Origin: Planctomycetaceae bacterium
GTDB taxonomy: Bacteria; Planctomycetota; Phycisphaerae; Sedimentisphaerales; UBA12454
Direction of reading: 5' to 3'
Length of the DNA: 64,000 nucleotides
Assembly (NCBI GenBank): GCA_021371795.1
Contig: JAJFVK010000024.1
Location: 1 to 64,000 of the forward strand
Shown here: in pieces, positions 26,860 through 37,258 of the stretch
How the letters are laid out: each line of letters begins with the position of its first letter
How positions within the stretch are numbered: position 1 is the first letter of the stretch
Made by a program: the position numbers and the translations under genes
Notes under the pieces: generated by a model
Told to the model about the DNA's origin: nothing
What the model saw: only the letters and a program-made list of their open reading frames with translations
The model's database searches: none

Positions 26860-28671
26860 TTATATATTGGCTCGCGACATTCTGTCGATATGCCATACAA
26901 AAGTATATTTAAAAACAATACCTAATACAATAGCAGGAATACCATAAGCGGCCGCCTGCCCCCACTTGCCTACAAAAAGCACTGAAAGACATAGAATTGA
27001 AAGTATCAGCCAGGCAGCACCGATTGTTGCAATGAGGAAGCCGGCAGAAATTAAAAAACGCGGATTTTGTATTTTTATGCCGTCTTCGGCTTCAATCGCC
27101 AGTCGCACAGGTTTCCAAAAACCCTGCGGATTGGCCTTACGATAGAACTTTTTCAAAAGCCACATATCCTCCGGCTTTGTGAAAATCGCAACAAGCATCC
27201 ACAAAACGGTTGTGATTACCATCGCAATAATAGCCTGATACATTTGCATCTGCTGCTCGATGGATTCTGCTTTCATCGATTGCTGCTGCCACCAGTCAAT
27301 TCTGCTGCAAATAAACTGAATTGCAAAATAAACTACCGGCCCGGCAATATTAGCGGTTACCCATGATTTGAAATTAATTCGCCACCACCACCATTGTGCC
27401 CAGCCGATTAACGCTGTCGAGCCAAAAATGCCCGTCAACATTACCGCGATTCCCATAAGGCTGTTTGAATTGAAAACAACAAGCAAAGATGCCGCCATAA
27501 TTAATATCATAAAAAATCTTCCAAGCCAAAGCGCTTTTTTATCGGAAGGTTTGCCAACCAGAGGGCCATACGCATCGTTGACGAGAGTCTGCGAACCATA
27601 ACTCAAAAATCCCGCAACTGTGGACATAACAGAAGCAATGATGGCCGCAAGAGCCAGCCCCAATACTCCCGGAGGCATAAAATCCGCAAGCAAAAGGCCA
27701 TACGCTTTTTCTCGTTCTGCGGGAATAGCACGGTATAATTCCGGATGATTAACTATCGCGCCAAGAGCCGGCAGCGTTAGAGTCAACAAAAGAACGAAAA
27801 GCGCGATTTCCGCCCATACGCCCATTTTAGCGGCCTCTCTGTTATTACGACAGGAAATCACCCGCTGGCCTTCTATGCCGACAGTTCCGCCCAGGCCGAC
27901 GTTCGAAAGGATAAGCCATGCGACAATCACCAACGGAGTCAAAATCGCATTGCCGGCCTGTGGTAATGGATTCATTATATCCGGCGCAAAAGTTCCGTGT
28001 ATTTTTGTAATTGAATCCGCAAGACCCGATGGGCCGCCAAAGTGAAATAAAACAATTAACAACAACGCCATATTGGCTAAAAATATTATTATGCCCTGAA
28101 AAACATCGACAATAAGAACGCCGGCCAAACCCGACACCCATATATAACCAAGCATAATAGGCGTTACTATTGCTATAGTAATCATTTTATTTTCGATGTG
28201 AAAAATTGGGCCTGCAATCATATGCAGTCCGAGCAGCCCTGCGCCAATCCACGGAATCATACCGACTATAACGCCGTAAAAGCAGGAATAGACGCGAACA
28301 AATTTTCCTTCATTACCTTTGAATCTCAACGAAAAAAATTCCGGCCCGGTCGCGATTCCAAGCTGACGCCACTTCACCGCAAAAAGCGTTGCCAAAATCA
28401 GCCAGCCCAAAGCAAAACGTGAGAGGAAAAACCAGCAAACAGAAAGTCCCAATGCGGCACTCATTCCGACATAGAGCGGCGCGACATCGGCATTGATTGC
28501 GACAAGCGAAAAGGAAATGCCGGTTACCCAGCCTTTCATATCCCGGCCTGCAAGGAAGAAATCATCCGTTGTTTTGCGGCTGCGATGAAGAATTTTGCTT
28601 GCGAAGATACCAATAATAAAAGTACACGCAAGGTACGCAATAATAACGGATAAATCCAAAACTCGATTCAT
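26860..28671 (-). CDS. Sodium:solute symporter (SSS family), last gene of the LacI-controlled operon
   Basis: 603 residues with about 14 membrane helices. The N-terminus (DLSVIIAYLACTFIIGIFASK, then DDFFLAGRDMKGWVTGISF) and the FSLVAINADVAPLYVGM stretch are typical of SSS transporters of the solute:Na+ type. It should bring a sugar, sugar acid or amino sugar into the cell using the sodium gradient. It closes an operon after an AGE-family epimerase, a phosphoesterase and two DUF4434 proteins. It is a close relative of the second symporter at 33210 (both end with large C-terminal extensions beginning near FTKP…), so the locus carries a duplicated transporter. Confidence 0.88.
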   Translation of the reverse strand: MNRVLDLSVIIAYLACTFIIGIFASKILHRSRKTTDDFFLAGRDMKGWVTGISFSLVAINADVAPLYVGMSAALGLSVCWFFLSRFALGWLILATLFAVKWRQLGIATGPEFFSLRFKGNEGKFVRVYSCFYGVIVGMIPWIGAGLLGLHMIAGPIFHIENKMITIAIVTPIMLGYIWVSGLAGVLIVDVFQGIIIFLANMALLLIVLFHFGGPSGLADSITKIHGTFAPDIMNPLPQAGNAILTPLVIVAWLILSNVGLGGTVGIEGQRVISCRNNREAAKMGVWAEIALFVLLLTLTLPALGAIVNHPELYRAIPAEREKAYGLLLADFMPPGVLGLALAAIIASVMSTVAGFLSYGSQTLVNDAYGPLVGKPSDKKALWLGRFFMILIMAASLLVVFNSNSLMGIAVMLTGIFGSTALIGWAQWWWWRINFKSWVTANIAGPVVYFAIQFICSRIDWWQQQSMKAESIEQQMQMYQAIIAMVITTVLWMLVAIFTKPEDMWLLKKFYRKANPQGFWKPVRLAIEAEDGIKIQNPRFLISAGFLIATIGAAWLILSILCLSVLFVGKWGQAAAYGIPAIVLGIVFKYTFVWHIDRMSRANI

Positions 28672-28687
28672 AAAATACTACTTTCTG

Positions 28688-29863
28688 TTACATTTTTGCT
28701 AATTTTTCAAACTCTTTCGTACAAAGCAGCAACGCTCGCGGGAGATGGAAAAAGCCCTTCCATTTTCCGCCTTTGGATTGAAATAGAACTTCGCCGCGTC
28801 TGTTTAAATAGCCAAACCACTCGCCATATTTCTTATCGTTGAAATGGCTCCATGAATAATCATGAATCTTTTCAAACCAATTCCAATATTCTTTTTTACC
28901 TGTGTTTGAATAAGCTTTGACCAGCGCAACAAGCGTTTCTAAATGCACCCACCAGAGCTTCTGGTCCCATTCAAGCTGCTGCGTGGGATTTCCCTCGATA
29001 TCCATAAAATAAAAGATGCCGCCATATTTTTTGTCCCAGCCGTATTTAAGAGTGTGCAGCATTATCTCGCAGCATTTATTTAATAGAACTTCATCATTTC
29101 GTCGGCAGGCAATATCCATCATAAACCACATCGCTTCAATCGTATGGCCGGGGTTGACTAATCTTCCCTCGAAACAATCCAGCTTTTCGCCTTTTGGTCC
29201 GACATTTTCTATCAGCAGTCCTGTCTTCTTATCATAGAATACACCCATCACTTCCCTGACACACATATCAAGAGCTGATTCAAGCTGTTTTTTCGGCAAC
29301 ATCCATTCCAGCTCAAGCGAAAGGTTCGCCAAAATCATAGGAACAGCCAGCGACATCATTGGCCTTGAGCCGGGAACAGCTTTTGTATATTTGCCTTTCG
29401 GATTCGATTTGCGTTTCAGAATATTTTGATATGTATCATAAGCTATTGTTTGAGCTTTTTTACTGCCGCTTGCCAGAGCATACTGACTGAACGCCATTGC
29501 GGCAAAACAATCGCTGAAAATATTATATGGAGCGATGAGAGGCGTGCCTTTTCTATCAAGCGAAAAATACCAATCGCCGTTTTTGTCCATTCCCTTTTTG
29601 GCAAGGAAATCAACGCCGAGTTTGGCATTATCGAGCCATTGCTTTCTTTTTTCAAATCTGTTGTAAAGAGCGGAAAACATCCAGACTTCTCTGCACTGAA
29701 GCCAGACGAATTTATCTGTATCGTAAACTTCGCCTTTTGTGTCAAGACAGGTAAAATATCCGCCGTATTTTTTATCGAGGGAATTTTTTGACCAGAAATT
29801 AATCACATCCGACAATGCTTTTTCATAAAAAGCACCATACTTAACAAAATCCTTTTTTACCAT
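28688..29863 (-). CDS. N-acylglucosamine 2-epimerase (AGE) family protein
   Basis: 391 residues from the ATG at 29863, with GGGAG seven bases upstream. AGE-type (alpha/alpha)6 barrel. Visible family features are YGGYFTCLD, the [11 protein letters not shown] motif with a catalytic-type histidine, and [13 protein letters not shown]. Members interconvert GlcNAc/ManNAc, glucose/mannose or cellobiose/4-glucosyl-mannose; sequence reading alone cannot choose. The gene follows the phosphoesterase by 2 bases and is followed by the transporter, so it probably acts on the sugar imported by that transporter. Confidence 0.85.
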   Translation of the reverse strand: MVKKDFVKYGAFYEKALSDVINFWSKNSLDKKYGGYFTCLDTKGEVYDTDKFVWLQCREVWMFSALYNRFEKRKQWLDNAKLGVDFLAKKGMDKNGDWYFSLDRKGTPLIAPYNIFSDCFAAMAFSQYALASGSKKAQTIAYDTYQNILKRKSNPKGKYTKAVPGSRPMMSLAVPMILANLSLELEWMLPKKQLESALDMCVREVMGVFYDKKTGLLIENVGPKGEKLDCFEGRLVNPGHTIEAMWFMMDIACRRNDEVLLNKCCEIMLHTLKYGWDKKYGGIFYFMDIEGNPTQQLEWDQKLWWVHLETLVALVKAYSNTGKKEYWNWFEKIHDYSWSHFNDKKYGEWFGYLNRRGEVLFQSKGGKWKGFFHLPRALLLCTKEFEKLAKM

Positions 29864-29865
29864 TT

Positions 29866-30780
29866 TTACTCCCAATTAATATATTGATGTTTAAAAGTTC
29901 CGTCGCTGTAAAGGTCGAACACGCCGAAACCTTCTTTCGTTTCCTGATACTTCCCGCCCCACCAGCTTCCGCATACGGAACCATCACAGATATACATTAT
30001 ACCATTATATACAACAGTATCAAGTAAATGCAGATGGCCGCTGATACAAAGTTTCACGCCGGGGTATTTATAGAAAAGGTCTTTGAGTTTGCGGGCATCG
30101 ATATCCATATAGCCGCGGTAAATAGACCAATCGCCGGATTTTTCACTTTCCTTATCGTCAAAAAAGGCCGCCGCAGAAAGAATCGGAGCGTGCGAAACAA
30201 TCACAACATATTTATCTTTATTTTTCTCAAGTTCACCTGAAAGCCAGTTAAACTGTTCATCATCGAGCTTCACAAGGTAGCTGTCTTTGCCATCCGACAT
30301 AATATTTTCAAGGATTATAAAGTGCCAGTTTTTAACATCGAAGCTGTAATACCGTCCCGGCATATTAAATTCGTGAATCGGTCGTTTTACGCCCCAAAAT
30401 TCTTCATTGCCGGTTGTCTGGCTGGATTTTTTGTCCCAGCCCCACAAATCGTGATTGCCAATGCAGTATTTAACAGGGATATGGCAATTATCCTTCATAA
30501 GCTTTTTAACAAGATTAAACAACACCATCGCATCGTTGTCAGTCGCGGCAAATGAATCCATTACATTGTCGCCGCCCGTAATCAAAAGTTCCGGCTTGTC
30601 CGGCAAAGACTGCATATATTCCAATGCTTTTGTGAACCGCTGCGGCGCATTATTGTCCGGCGTCATATGTATGTCCGTAAAATGAGCAAAACGAATCACA
30701 CGATTTGATTGCGCACCATTAACGACAATTGTTAATGATAGAATGATGCCAACGAATAAAGTACAAAACCTCGTTTTCAA
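29866..30780 (-). CDS. Secreted calcineurin-like metallophosphoesterase
   Basis: 304 residues with a signal peptide ([22 protein letters not shown]). The metal-binding series is complete: [26 protein letters not shown] and GHLHLLD. It should hydrolyse phosphomonoesters or diesters outside the cytoplasm. The start codon is TTG at 30780, supported by AAGGA at suitable spacing and by the need for a signal peptide; no in-frame ATG gives one. It lies in the five-gene operon between the DUF4434 proteins and the epimerase. Confidence 0.88.
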   Translation of the reverse strand: MKTRFCTLFVGIILSLTIVVNGAQSNRVIRFAHFTDIHMTPDNNAPQRFTKALEYMQSLPDKPELLITGGDNVMDSFAATDNDAMVLFNLVKKLMKDNCHIPVKYCIGNHDLWGWDKKSSQTTGNEEFWGVKRPIHEFNMPGRYYSFDVKNWHFIILENIMSDGKDSYLVKLDDEQFNWLSGELEKNKDKYVVIVSHAPILSAAAFFDDKESEKSGDWSIYRGYMDIDARKLKDLFYKYPGVKLCISGHLHLLDTVVYNGIMYICDGSVCGSWWGGKYQETKEGFGVFDLYSDGTFKHQYINWE

Positions 30781-30790
30781 TTTTACTTCC

Positions 30791-31753
30791 TTATTTTATT
30801 TTAAAATGCTCGCAATATCTTTTATAAATATTTCCTGCAGCAGGCCATGTTGAATATGGACTCATAAAATGCGAGAATTCAAATGTGATACATTTCTCAA
30901 CGCCTGCACTTTGAGCAAAATCCAGTTTCCACTGCATCTTTCGCCAGTCAATCGGCGGAAAATTAAAAGGTATGTCTCTGTCAAAACTTTCAACGTTAGA
31001 CCACGCCTTCATTTCGTATTTTTTTATTAATTCATTATTGACTGCAATATAATCTTTCAATACATCATAATCAACATGGCCGTCCTGAAAAGCAACTATA
31101 TCAACACTCTTATGAAGAATCGAGAGAATTTCATCCCATTCTTTTCGATGCTGTTCAATACTGATAGCGCTCTGGCCGACAATTTTTTTGCCCCACATAT
31201 AAGGCGACATTATAACAGGCAAATTGCCGCTGATTTGCTTGCACACATCCGCCAGTTTCTTCTGGTAAACAGGTAAATCAACGCACCGTGTATTACCATT
31301 TCCACTGCGGTTTTTCTCATCTTCGGCCACGGTATAATATCTTCTGCCAAATTCGTGCGTCAAATACCAGCCGGCAAATGCTTTGTATTTACCATATTTC
31401 TTCCAAACCTCATACATAAGCTCAATATTTATTCCCAGCTCATCATCAAATTTACCTTCCCGCCAGAATACATTCGAATCATAAGTGCCGAAATAAAGCG
31501 ACATATTATTTTTCTCGGCGAGTTCGAGAAACATTTCCGCAAGGTCATAATATACAGGCAATAATTGTATTTTCTTTTTCAAAACACGCGAATCGAAAAT
31601 CGCCTGATTGCCCCATCCGCAACGAATTATGATAACAGTATCTATTCCTATTTTTTTCATCGCTGCAAAATCTTTTGCCCATTCTTCTCGCCCCCAGTTG
31701 TTGGAAGGAATATCAACCGTTATTTCATCAAGGAAAGTTCCTGTAATCTTCAT
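30791..31753 (-). CDS. DUF4434-type TIM-barrel protein (putative glycoside hydrolase), cytosolic
   Basis: 320 residues without a signal peptide. The start MKITGTFLDEIT…WGREEWAKDFAAMKKIGIDTVII and the YGKYKAFAGWYLTHEFG segment (strand-4 acid position) fit DUF4434, a TIM-barrel family found in glycan loci. A conserved FEFSHFMSPYS near the end would be strand 7 or 8. The start ATG overlaps the stop of the upstream DUF4434 gene (ATGA), so the two are coupled and presumably related in job. Enzyme activity for this family is not firmly known. Confidence 0.7.
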   Translation of the reverse strand: MKITGTFLDEITVDIPSNNWGREEWAKDFAAMKKIGIDTVIIIRCGWGNQAIFDSRVLKKKIQLLPVYYDLAEMFLELAEKNNMSLYFGTYDSNVFWREGKFDDELGINIELMYEVWKKYGKYKAFAGWYLTHEFGRRYYTVAEDEKNRSGNGNTRCVDLPVYQKKLADVCKQISGNLPVIMSPYMWGKKIVGQSAISIEQHRKEWDEILSILHKSVDIVAFQDGHVDYDVLKDYIAVNNELIKKYEMKAWSNVESFDRDIPFNFPPIDWRKMQWKLDFAQSAGVEKCITFEFSHFMSPYSTWPAAGNIYKRYCEHFKIK

Positions 31754-33026
31754 TTCATAATGCCTTCAAAATACTTTTTATAATCGTTAAAAAGACTTAC
31801 TGCCCGCTGTCCGCCAAGTTTGAATTTAGTCCACGGAGGATTCATCAGGCCGGGAAACTGATAACATAATATTTTTTCAAATTTATTGAATTTTTCAAAA
31901 TCGCTGACTATTTCATCAATCGGCCGAGGATACAACGCCTCATCTTCGGCAAAAAGAAAAACTTCCATATCCAGCCATAACTGCGTATTTGCCCGGTCGC
32001 AAAGTTTTCTTAACGTCTCTACCGCCTGTTGACCTGTAGTATCACCGAGCGGCATCCGGTGAAATCCGAACGGGCAAACAATATCGAGATTTTTAAGAAG
32101 CTCCGGCCAATATCCCATTCCAAATATCAAAAAATAACAGTTCGGCGCAAGCATTACCGGCTTGTCTGGACATAGAGACTTTGTATATTCCTTAAATTCC
32201 TTAAAAAACGCGACGACTTCCTGCCTGCGATTTTCATCATCACCAAGACTACCGAAAATTTCTTCCGATACGTACCAGCCGTAAAAAGATTTATGTTTGC
32301 CGTATAAATCCCATAATTCCTTAGCGACTTTCTTATGCCATTCAAGAGAACCTTTTGTAAAATCGAACCAGGCATACAACCCGACGCCGAGAAAGACACT
32401 TGAGCCAGTCTTATCAGCCTCATCGAGAATCGCTTCTATCGGGTCATCCGCGGCCATCGGCACCTTCGCGGGATATAATTTCGAATTATAATATGCTTTG
32501 CCTTTATATCCTTCTTTTTCGATATTACTTCGGCGAAAGTGAAACCGTCAAAACCATTTTTACTAAGAATAGCTACAACACGGTTTTTCATCCATGCCAG
32601 GTAATCCTTATCTATAAACGTCATTAATTTATATTGATCCATGGAATTGTTTGTGAATTCCATGCGGTATTTTTCCCAGTCTTTAATCCGTTCATCCTCC
32701 GGCATATATGTGCCAGATGCACATAAAAGCGCCGCTACGGGAATGTCTCTTTTCTGGAGTTCCTCAATAACATCTTTTCTTATGCCCTTGTCGGATGTTA
32801 CGAAATAAAAAACCCCTTCATAACCGTTTGCTATTATTTCCTCGGCGATGCTTCTTGCGCTGCGGTCTTTGTATATATCAAACCCCAGGTCTATTTGTAC
32901 AGTTTTTGCGTGAAGAAGTTTTTTAGCCCGCGGCGTAAGCTGCGCAAAAGAAGTGGAACTAATAAATATCAGTAAAACCAAAAATATTAATTGCGACCAT
33001 GTGCATTTTTGCCGGGTCAACTTCAT
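31750..33026 (-). pseudogene. Frameshifted secreted DUF4434-type protein (first gene of the LacI-controlled operon)
   Basis: Two overlapping frames make up one gene. The first (33026 to 32436) has a signal peptide (LIFLVLLIFISSTSFAQ) and the N-terminal barrel half. The second (down to 31750) begins in frame with …GYKGKAYYNSKLYPAKVPMA and carries the C-terminal half (YGKHKSFYGWYVSEEIFG, FPGLMNPPW). The frame changes at an A-run, five A on the minus strand at 32515-32519. A sixth A would restore one frame of about 425 codons. This is a one-base deletion, a sequencing error in a homopolymer, or, less likely, a -1 ribosomal shift on AAAAAG. The second half is followed by an ATGA overlap with the next gene. 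Confidence 0.75.
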
Positions 33027-33081
33027 TTGCCACCAATCTTTTTCACTCCAAATTTGGAGCTTGCGAAAGACAATTTACTTA

Positions 33082-33136
33082 CAAGGGCTAACGTTGTCCT
33101 TAGGTTAATATTATCTGTTTTAAATTGCAAAGTCAA
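33082..33136 (-). promoter_or_regulatory. Promoter and LacI-type operator 1 (five-gene glycan operon)
   Basis: On the minus strand: -35 TTGACT (33131-33136), 17-bp spacer, -10 TAATAT (33108-33113), then an operator centred at 33092/33093 with GGACAACGTTAGCC. It matches the GG-NN-AACGTT-NN-CC pattern of the other two sites and overlaps the expected start of transcription of the operon 33026-26860. Confidence 0.75.
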
Positions 33137-33209
33137 TTTTTTTTCTTTTGTAAATTTACTGCGTTTACTTAAATTTGCCGTTTTTTCTAACTTAAAACAT
33201 CATTTTAAA

Positions 33210-35102
33210 TTAGTACACTTGATTTATCTTTAATCTTTTTTCCATTAATTTTTTATGCAGTTCATCGTTTCTGGTCAATCTTTCCACATACCAGTTGAAC
33301 AGACGTTTGAACCACCAGCCAAAGAGCAATGCGACAAGTGCCTTCCACGCCGCCTGAAAATATCTTCCAACGAATAATTCAGAACACGCAAGAACCGCAA
33401 ACCACGTCCAGACAAGTCCGACAAAACTCACCGCAAAACCTGACGCAATTAAATGCCTCGGCTCTGACGGCAGTGCATTTGCTCCATCTTCAGCTTTCAC
33501 CGCATCATGTATCGGCCCCCACGCCCCCATAGGTCTGGCTCTTCGATAAAATTCCTTCAAAACTTCAATATCAGCCGGCTTGGTAAAAATCGCAACTACA
33601 ACCCATACAACGGTTGTAAGAACCATTCCACCCATTGCCTGCCACATTCCCAACTGTTGAGCCATCGATTCACTCATTTGTAAATGCTCCGCCCACCACG
33701 GCACATATTTTAATATCCAGCCAAGCAGCAAATAAACAATCGGCCCGCCAACATTCGCCGCAACCCACGACCAGAAATTCACCCGCCACCACCACCATTG
33801 CCCCCAGCTCATCACAGCGGTAGAACCAAACAATCCGCCCATAACAACAGCGATACCGAGAAGACTTTTTGCGAAATATACAACCACAATAGATGAACCA
33901 AGCACAACAAGCATCAGCAGCCTCCCCACCCAAACGGCTGCGCTGCCTGAAAGCTCTTTATTAAAAAACGGTCGATATACATCATTCAATAATGTTTGTG
34001 CGCCATAATTCATATGCGTACTAATCGTACTCATCACGGCCGCAAGAAGCGCAGCAAGAGCAAGCCCCAGGAATCCAACCGGAAGATAATCATTAAGAGC
34101 CGCCGCGTAAGCAGCCTCCCTTCCGGCAGGGTCGGCAGCGTAAAATTCCGGATGGTCTGCCAGCGTTCCCATCGCCGGAAGCGTCATAAGCATCAACATC
34201 ACAAAATACGCTATATTTGACCAAACACCCACTTTCGCGGCCTCCTTCGAATCCCTGCACGATATCATTCGCTGACCTTCGGAGCCTACATTTCCACCCG
34301 AACCGACCGTAAAGATAATTCCCCATATAAGCACCATCATGGGGCCAAAAACTCTATGGCCGGGTTTGGGCATTATTGATAATATTTCATGTGAAATATA
34401 GCTCGAATGTGCATGCTGTATCGCCGCGACAATACCGGATGGACCGCCGAATTTTATTAATACAATTACAGTAAGAATCGCATGCGCCAGAATAATCACT
34501 ACCGTCTGCATCGCATCAGTAACAATCACACCGACAAATCCATTCACCCACACATAGATAACTATCACCGGCAACACAATCAGCAATGTAACTGTCTTGC
34601 TGTCAATTCCAAATATCGGGCCTAATATTACGTGCACACCAAGCATACCGGCACCAATCCACGGAACCATGCCAATGAAAACCGCCGTCAGCGAAGACCA
34701 TACTCGTACAAACCGCCCGCCTGAACCGCCAAAACGCAAAGTAAAAAATTCCGGCCCTGTAAAAACACGCAGTTGCCGCCACTTGGCACCAAATAAAAGG
34801 CCAAGCACCAGCATACACAAGGCATAATTCGACATATAAAACCAGCACATCGAAAGTCCCATCACAACCGCTACGCCATAATAGGCCGGTGCCATATCAG
34901 CATTCATCGCTGTTACTGCGTTTGAAATACCATTAATCCAGCCGGACATTTTTCGGCCGGCAAGAAAATAATTCTCCTCATCATGCTCGTCCCCTTTAAC
35001 ATCGCCCGTCTTCAAAATTTTCGTCGCAAAAATTCCAAACACAAACGAAAGTATCAGGTACACTGCTACAACTACTGCATCAATAATGTGTTTCGACCAC
35101 AT
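33210..35102 (-). CDS. Sodium:solute symporter (SSS family), second copy
   Basis: 630 residues from the ATG at 35102; the longer frame would begin with TTG inside the operator. About 14 membrane helices, with the same N-terminal signature as the symporter at 26860: EENYFLAGRKMSGWINGISN, then MAPAYYGVAVVMGLS. The two proteins align along their length by eye, including VISCR/MISCR and FSLRF/FTLRF stretches, so they are paralogues in one regulon. The substrate is not predictable beyond a sugar-like solute. Its own promoter and the best operator lie immediately upstream; the LacI gene is divergent. Confidence 0.88.
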   Translation of the reverse strand: MWSKHIIDAVVVAVYLILSFVFGIFATKILKTGDVKGDEHDEENYFLAGRKMSGWINGISNAVTAMNADMAPAYYGVAVVMGLSMCWFYMSNYALCMLVLGLLFGAKWRQLRVFTGPEFFTLRFGGSGGRFVRVWSSLTAVFIGMVPWIGAGMLGVHVILGPIFGIDSKTVTLLIVLPVIVIYVWVNGFVGVIVTDAMQTVVIILAHAILTVIVLIKFGGPSGIVAAIQHAHSSYISHEILSIMPKPGHRVFGPMMVLIWGIIFTVGSGGNVGSEGQRMISCRDSKEAAKVGVWSNIAYFVMLMLMTLPAMGTLADHPEFYAADPAGREAAYAAALNDYLPVGFLGLALAALLAAVMSTISTHMNYGAQTLLNDVYRPFFNKELSGSAAVWVGRLLMLVVLGSSIVVVYFAKSLLGIAVVMGGLFGSTAVMSWGQWWWWRVNFWSWVAANVGGPIVYLLLGWILKYVPWWAEHLQMSESMAQQLGMWQAMGGMVLTTVVWVVVAIFTKPADIEVLKEFYRRARPMGAWGPIHDAVKAEDGANALPSEPRHLIASGFAVSFVGLVWTWFAVLACSELFVGRYFQAAWKALVALLFGWWFKRLFNWYVERLTRNDELHKKLMEKRLKINQVY

Positions 35103-35120
35103 AGCCCTGCTTTCTATGCC

Positions 35121-35175
35121 AACCTTGGACAACGTTGTCCAAGGTTATCTTACATATTTAAAACAGCACTGTCAA
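35121..35175 (-). promoter_or_regulatory. Promoter and perfect 26-bp LacI-type operator 2
   Basis: A perfect 26-bp palindrome at 35121-35146 (AACCTTGGACAAC followed by its mirror) centred on AACGTT. Directly upstream on the minus strand are -10 TAAGAT (35147-35152), a 17-bp spacer and -35 TTGACA (35170-35175). It lies between the symporter gene and the divergent LacI gene, so it can control the symporter and possibly the regulator itself. Confidence 0.88.
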
Positions 35176-35255
35176 TCTCTGATTAAAATTTTGTGAATTA
35201 TGCTGTCATTTTTTTAGAAAAAGTTTATATTTAAATCTCTGCCAATAGGATGGTT

Positions 35256-36314
35256 ATGAACAAAGCACCAACGATAGTTGACATAGCGAGAAAAATGGGA
35301 ATATCTCCCATATCAGTATCGCGTGCATTGCGAAACGCAGGACACGTAAGTAAAGCACTGCGCGAAAAAATTTTGCAGGAAGCAAAACGCATCGGCTATC
35401 AACCCAACACGGCGGCACGAGCCCTGCGAAGCAATTCAAGTTTTCTTATCGGCCTGATTGTGCCAAGCTTCTTCTCCCACCAAATAGATGAACTCGTAAC
35501 AAATATTCAACATCACGCACAGGAATACGACCACGGCTTAATATTCGGCCTAACCCAATGGGACACGAAAACAGAACTCAAGCAGCTCGAATTTATGGCC
35601 AACAAAAAAGTTGACGGCATTATTATAAAATCACGCGGCCAACAACAGGTCGTCGAAAAAATTAAACAGCTAATTAAGAGCGGAATCAAAGTCGTCTGCC
35701 TCTTGGATAAATATGAATGTGACGCCTGTTCAGTACTGGTCGATAATGCCTACGGCGGGTCACTGGCAGCAAAACACCTCATAAAGAACGGACATAAGAA
35801 AGTATGTTATATTACATATAAACTGGCTAAAAGCCTTTCATACAGCGTTACACACTTTTCAAATGAAAGATTGTCCGGCTTCAAACGCGAATATGAAAAA
35901 AATAATATTCCACTAAATGATAACATCACGTTATACATCGATACGCAGCCGGATGCGCCATTCTCTATTAAACCGTTCGAGGTTCTACTCGACCATATTA
36001 AAAATTATTCGGCAGTGTTCACTTATGACGATTACATTGCGGCAGGCGTTTTAAACCTTTTACAACAGCACGGAATCAAAGTACCTAACGAATGTTCCAT
36101 AATCGGATTCGATGATTCGCCCCTGGTAAGCCACTGGAGCAATCCGCCAATTACAGTTATAAAACAGCCGGATGGAGCACTCGGTTTCGAGGCGACCAAT
36201 TTAATACTCGGCAAAAATGAAGACAGCATGGCAAATAACAACGGCGATAATATTTACATCGTCAAACCCAAACTTGTAAGCCGTGAATCTGTAAAAGACA
36301 TTTCTTTAAAATAG
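35256..36314 (+). CDS. LacI-family transcriptional regulator
   Basis: 352 residues. N-terminal helix-turn-helix (TIVDIARKMGISPISVSRALRN) and hinge helix (NTAARALRS), then a periplasmic-binding-protein-like sensor domain (about 60-330) with VDGIIIKSRG and the effector-end SIIGFDDSPLVSHWSNPPITVI. Typical for repressors of sugar genes. I prefer the second ATG at 35256 because AGGA lies 5 bases before it. The palindrome at 35121-35146 and two related sites upstream of neighbouring operons are its likely targets; the inducer is probably a sugar handled by the locus. Confidence 0.93.
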   Translation: MNKAPTIVDIARKMGISPISVSRALRNAGHVSKALREKILQEAKRIGYQPNTAARALRSNSSFLIGLIVPSFFSHQIDELVTNIQHHAQEYDHGLIFGLTQWDTKTELKQLEFMANKKVDGIIIKSRGQQQVVEKIKQLIKSGIKVVCLLDKYECDACSVLVDNAYGGSLAAKHLIKNGHKKVCYITYKLAKSLSYSVTHFSNERLSGFKREYEKNNIPLNDNITLYIDTQPDAPFSIKPFEVLLDHIKNYSAVFTYDDYIAAGVLNLLQQHGIKVPNECSIIGFDDSPLVSHWSNPPITVIKQPDGALGFEATNLILGKNEDSMANNNGDNIYIVKPKLVSRESVKDISLK

Positions 36315-36349
36315 CAGAATATTGTGCAAAAATGGCAATACAACAACAG

Positions 36350-37117
36350 TCAGTGCAACAAAAGAAATTTGGAGTCCTGCTTTAATATCTGTATTGTCAA
36401 ATCCAAAAACGGGCCGGCTTTTATCAAACGAATTTCAGCGTTTCCGATTTTCCCCTTTTTCAAAATACATTTTTCCATCAAAATAATTTCCATCTTCTGG
36501 AAATTCCGCTCGTCACCATATTTATGGATTTTCAACTTCAACTTCGTCTCTCTGCCTTGATAATCCTTCACCGTAGCAGTCACGAAATCCTTCTGGTTGA
36601 CATAATCGACGTCTGCCAACTCTTCGGCCGTGTGGAATAACGTGCAGCATTCAAGGTCAACGCCCAACATAAGGACATATCCATCCGATAGAGCAAGTTT
36701 ATGATATGGCGAATTCAAACCGCAGGGAGTTACACAATTTTCATGGCCTTCGGTAAAATATTTTGCTTTTGCGCCGATAGCGGAAACAGAATGTGTTGGA
36801 TGAAGACTACGAGCCGCAGTGCTTCTCTTTCTGAATGTTTCAGGAATTTTGCCAGTCCAGCAGGGAGAATTAATTACATCGAAAACCGGCGGATTGGCGG
36901 GGCATAATTTTTCGGAGCCTGTCAGAGTTGGAACAATAATTGTGCCATCACGAGCGACCGCTTCCAAAAGAGCATCTATAACAGTATCCACGCCGCCGGT
37001 AACAATTCCGAAACGCGATAACGAACTATGAACTAATGCGGTATCGCCGGCTTTGAGGCCGAGCATTTTTAAGCCTGTAACAATTTGCTGCTTTGTAACA
37101 ACGATTTTATTTTCCAT
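36350..37117 (-). CDS. Aminoglycoside 3-N-acetyltransferase-like (AAC(3) family) protein
   Basis: 255 residues from the ATG at 37117 (or 259 from 37129). Antibiotic_NAT fold: ALVHSSLSRFG, TIIVPTLTGS near residue 65, then THSVSAIG and the late LMLGV-D….FHTAEELAD with the conserved histidine. The family transfers acetyl from acetyl-CoA to an amino group of an amino sugar; many members in sugar loci have nothing to do with antibiotics. It is coupled to the upstream gene remnant, whose stop falls within the first codons, and is driven by operator 3, so it most likely acts on an amino sugar of this regulon. Confidence 0.8.
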   Translation of the reverse strand: MENKIVVTKQQIVTGLKMLGLKAGDTALVHSSLSRFGIVTGGVDTVIDALLEAVARDGTIIVPTLTGSEKLCPANPPVFDVINSPCWTGKIPETFRKRSTAARSLHPTHSVSAIGAKAKYFTEGHENCVTPCGLNSPYHKLALSDGYVLMLGVDLECCTLFHTAEELADVDYVNQKDFVTATVKDYQGRETKLKLKIHKYGDERNFQKMEIILMEKCILKKGKIGNAEIRLIKAGPFLDLTIQILKQDSKFLLLH

Positions 37118-37229
37118 TTTGAATTGCATCCCTTAAGTCCGCAACGACACTCTGTAAACGCGGTTCGCTCTTAAATTCTCTAACTAAATTCCACCAGAAA
37201 CAGCCGCCAACGCTATCTTGAGCAACTGT
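37107..37229 (-). pseudogene. Remnant: last ~40 codons of a deleted gene ahead of the AAC(3)-like gene
   Basis: A frame of 40 codons with no start reads like a genuine protein end (…VAQDSVGGCFWWNLVREFKS, then EPRLQSVVADLRDAI) and stops inside the start region of the AAC(3)-like gene. Just upstream, an ATG with a good GGAG site (around 37232-37245) opens a different frame that stops after a few codons. The simplest reading is that the first gene of this operon lost its middle by deletion, leaving its start and its tail in different frames. I do not recognise the family of the tail. Confidence 0.6.
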
Positions 37230-37258
37230 TTAACATTTTTTCTCCAAAAAAGAAAACA

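Noticed and set aside
30990-31010. AACGTT word inside the DUF4434 gene as a fourth operator
   Set aside because: It lacks the flanking GG and CC of the operator pattern and has no promoter beside it.
35103-35132. TTG start for the second symporter
   Set aside because: It would begin inside the LacI operator; the ATG at 35102 begins the first membrane helix properly.
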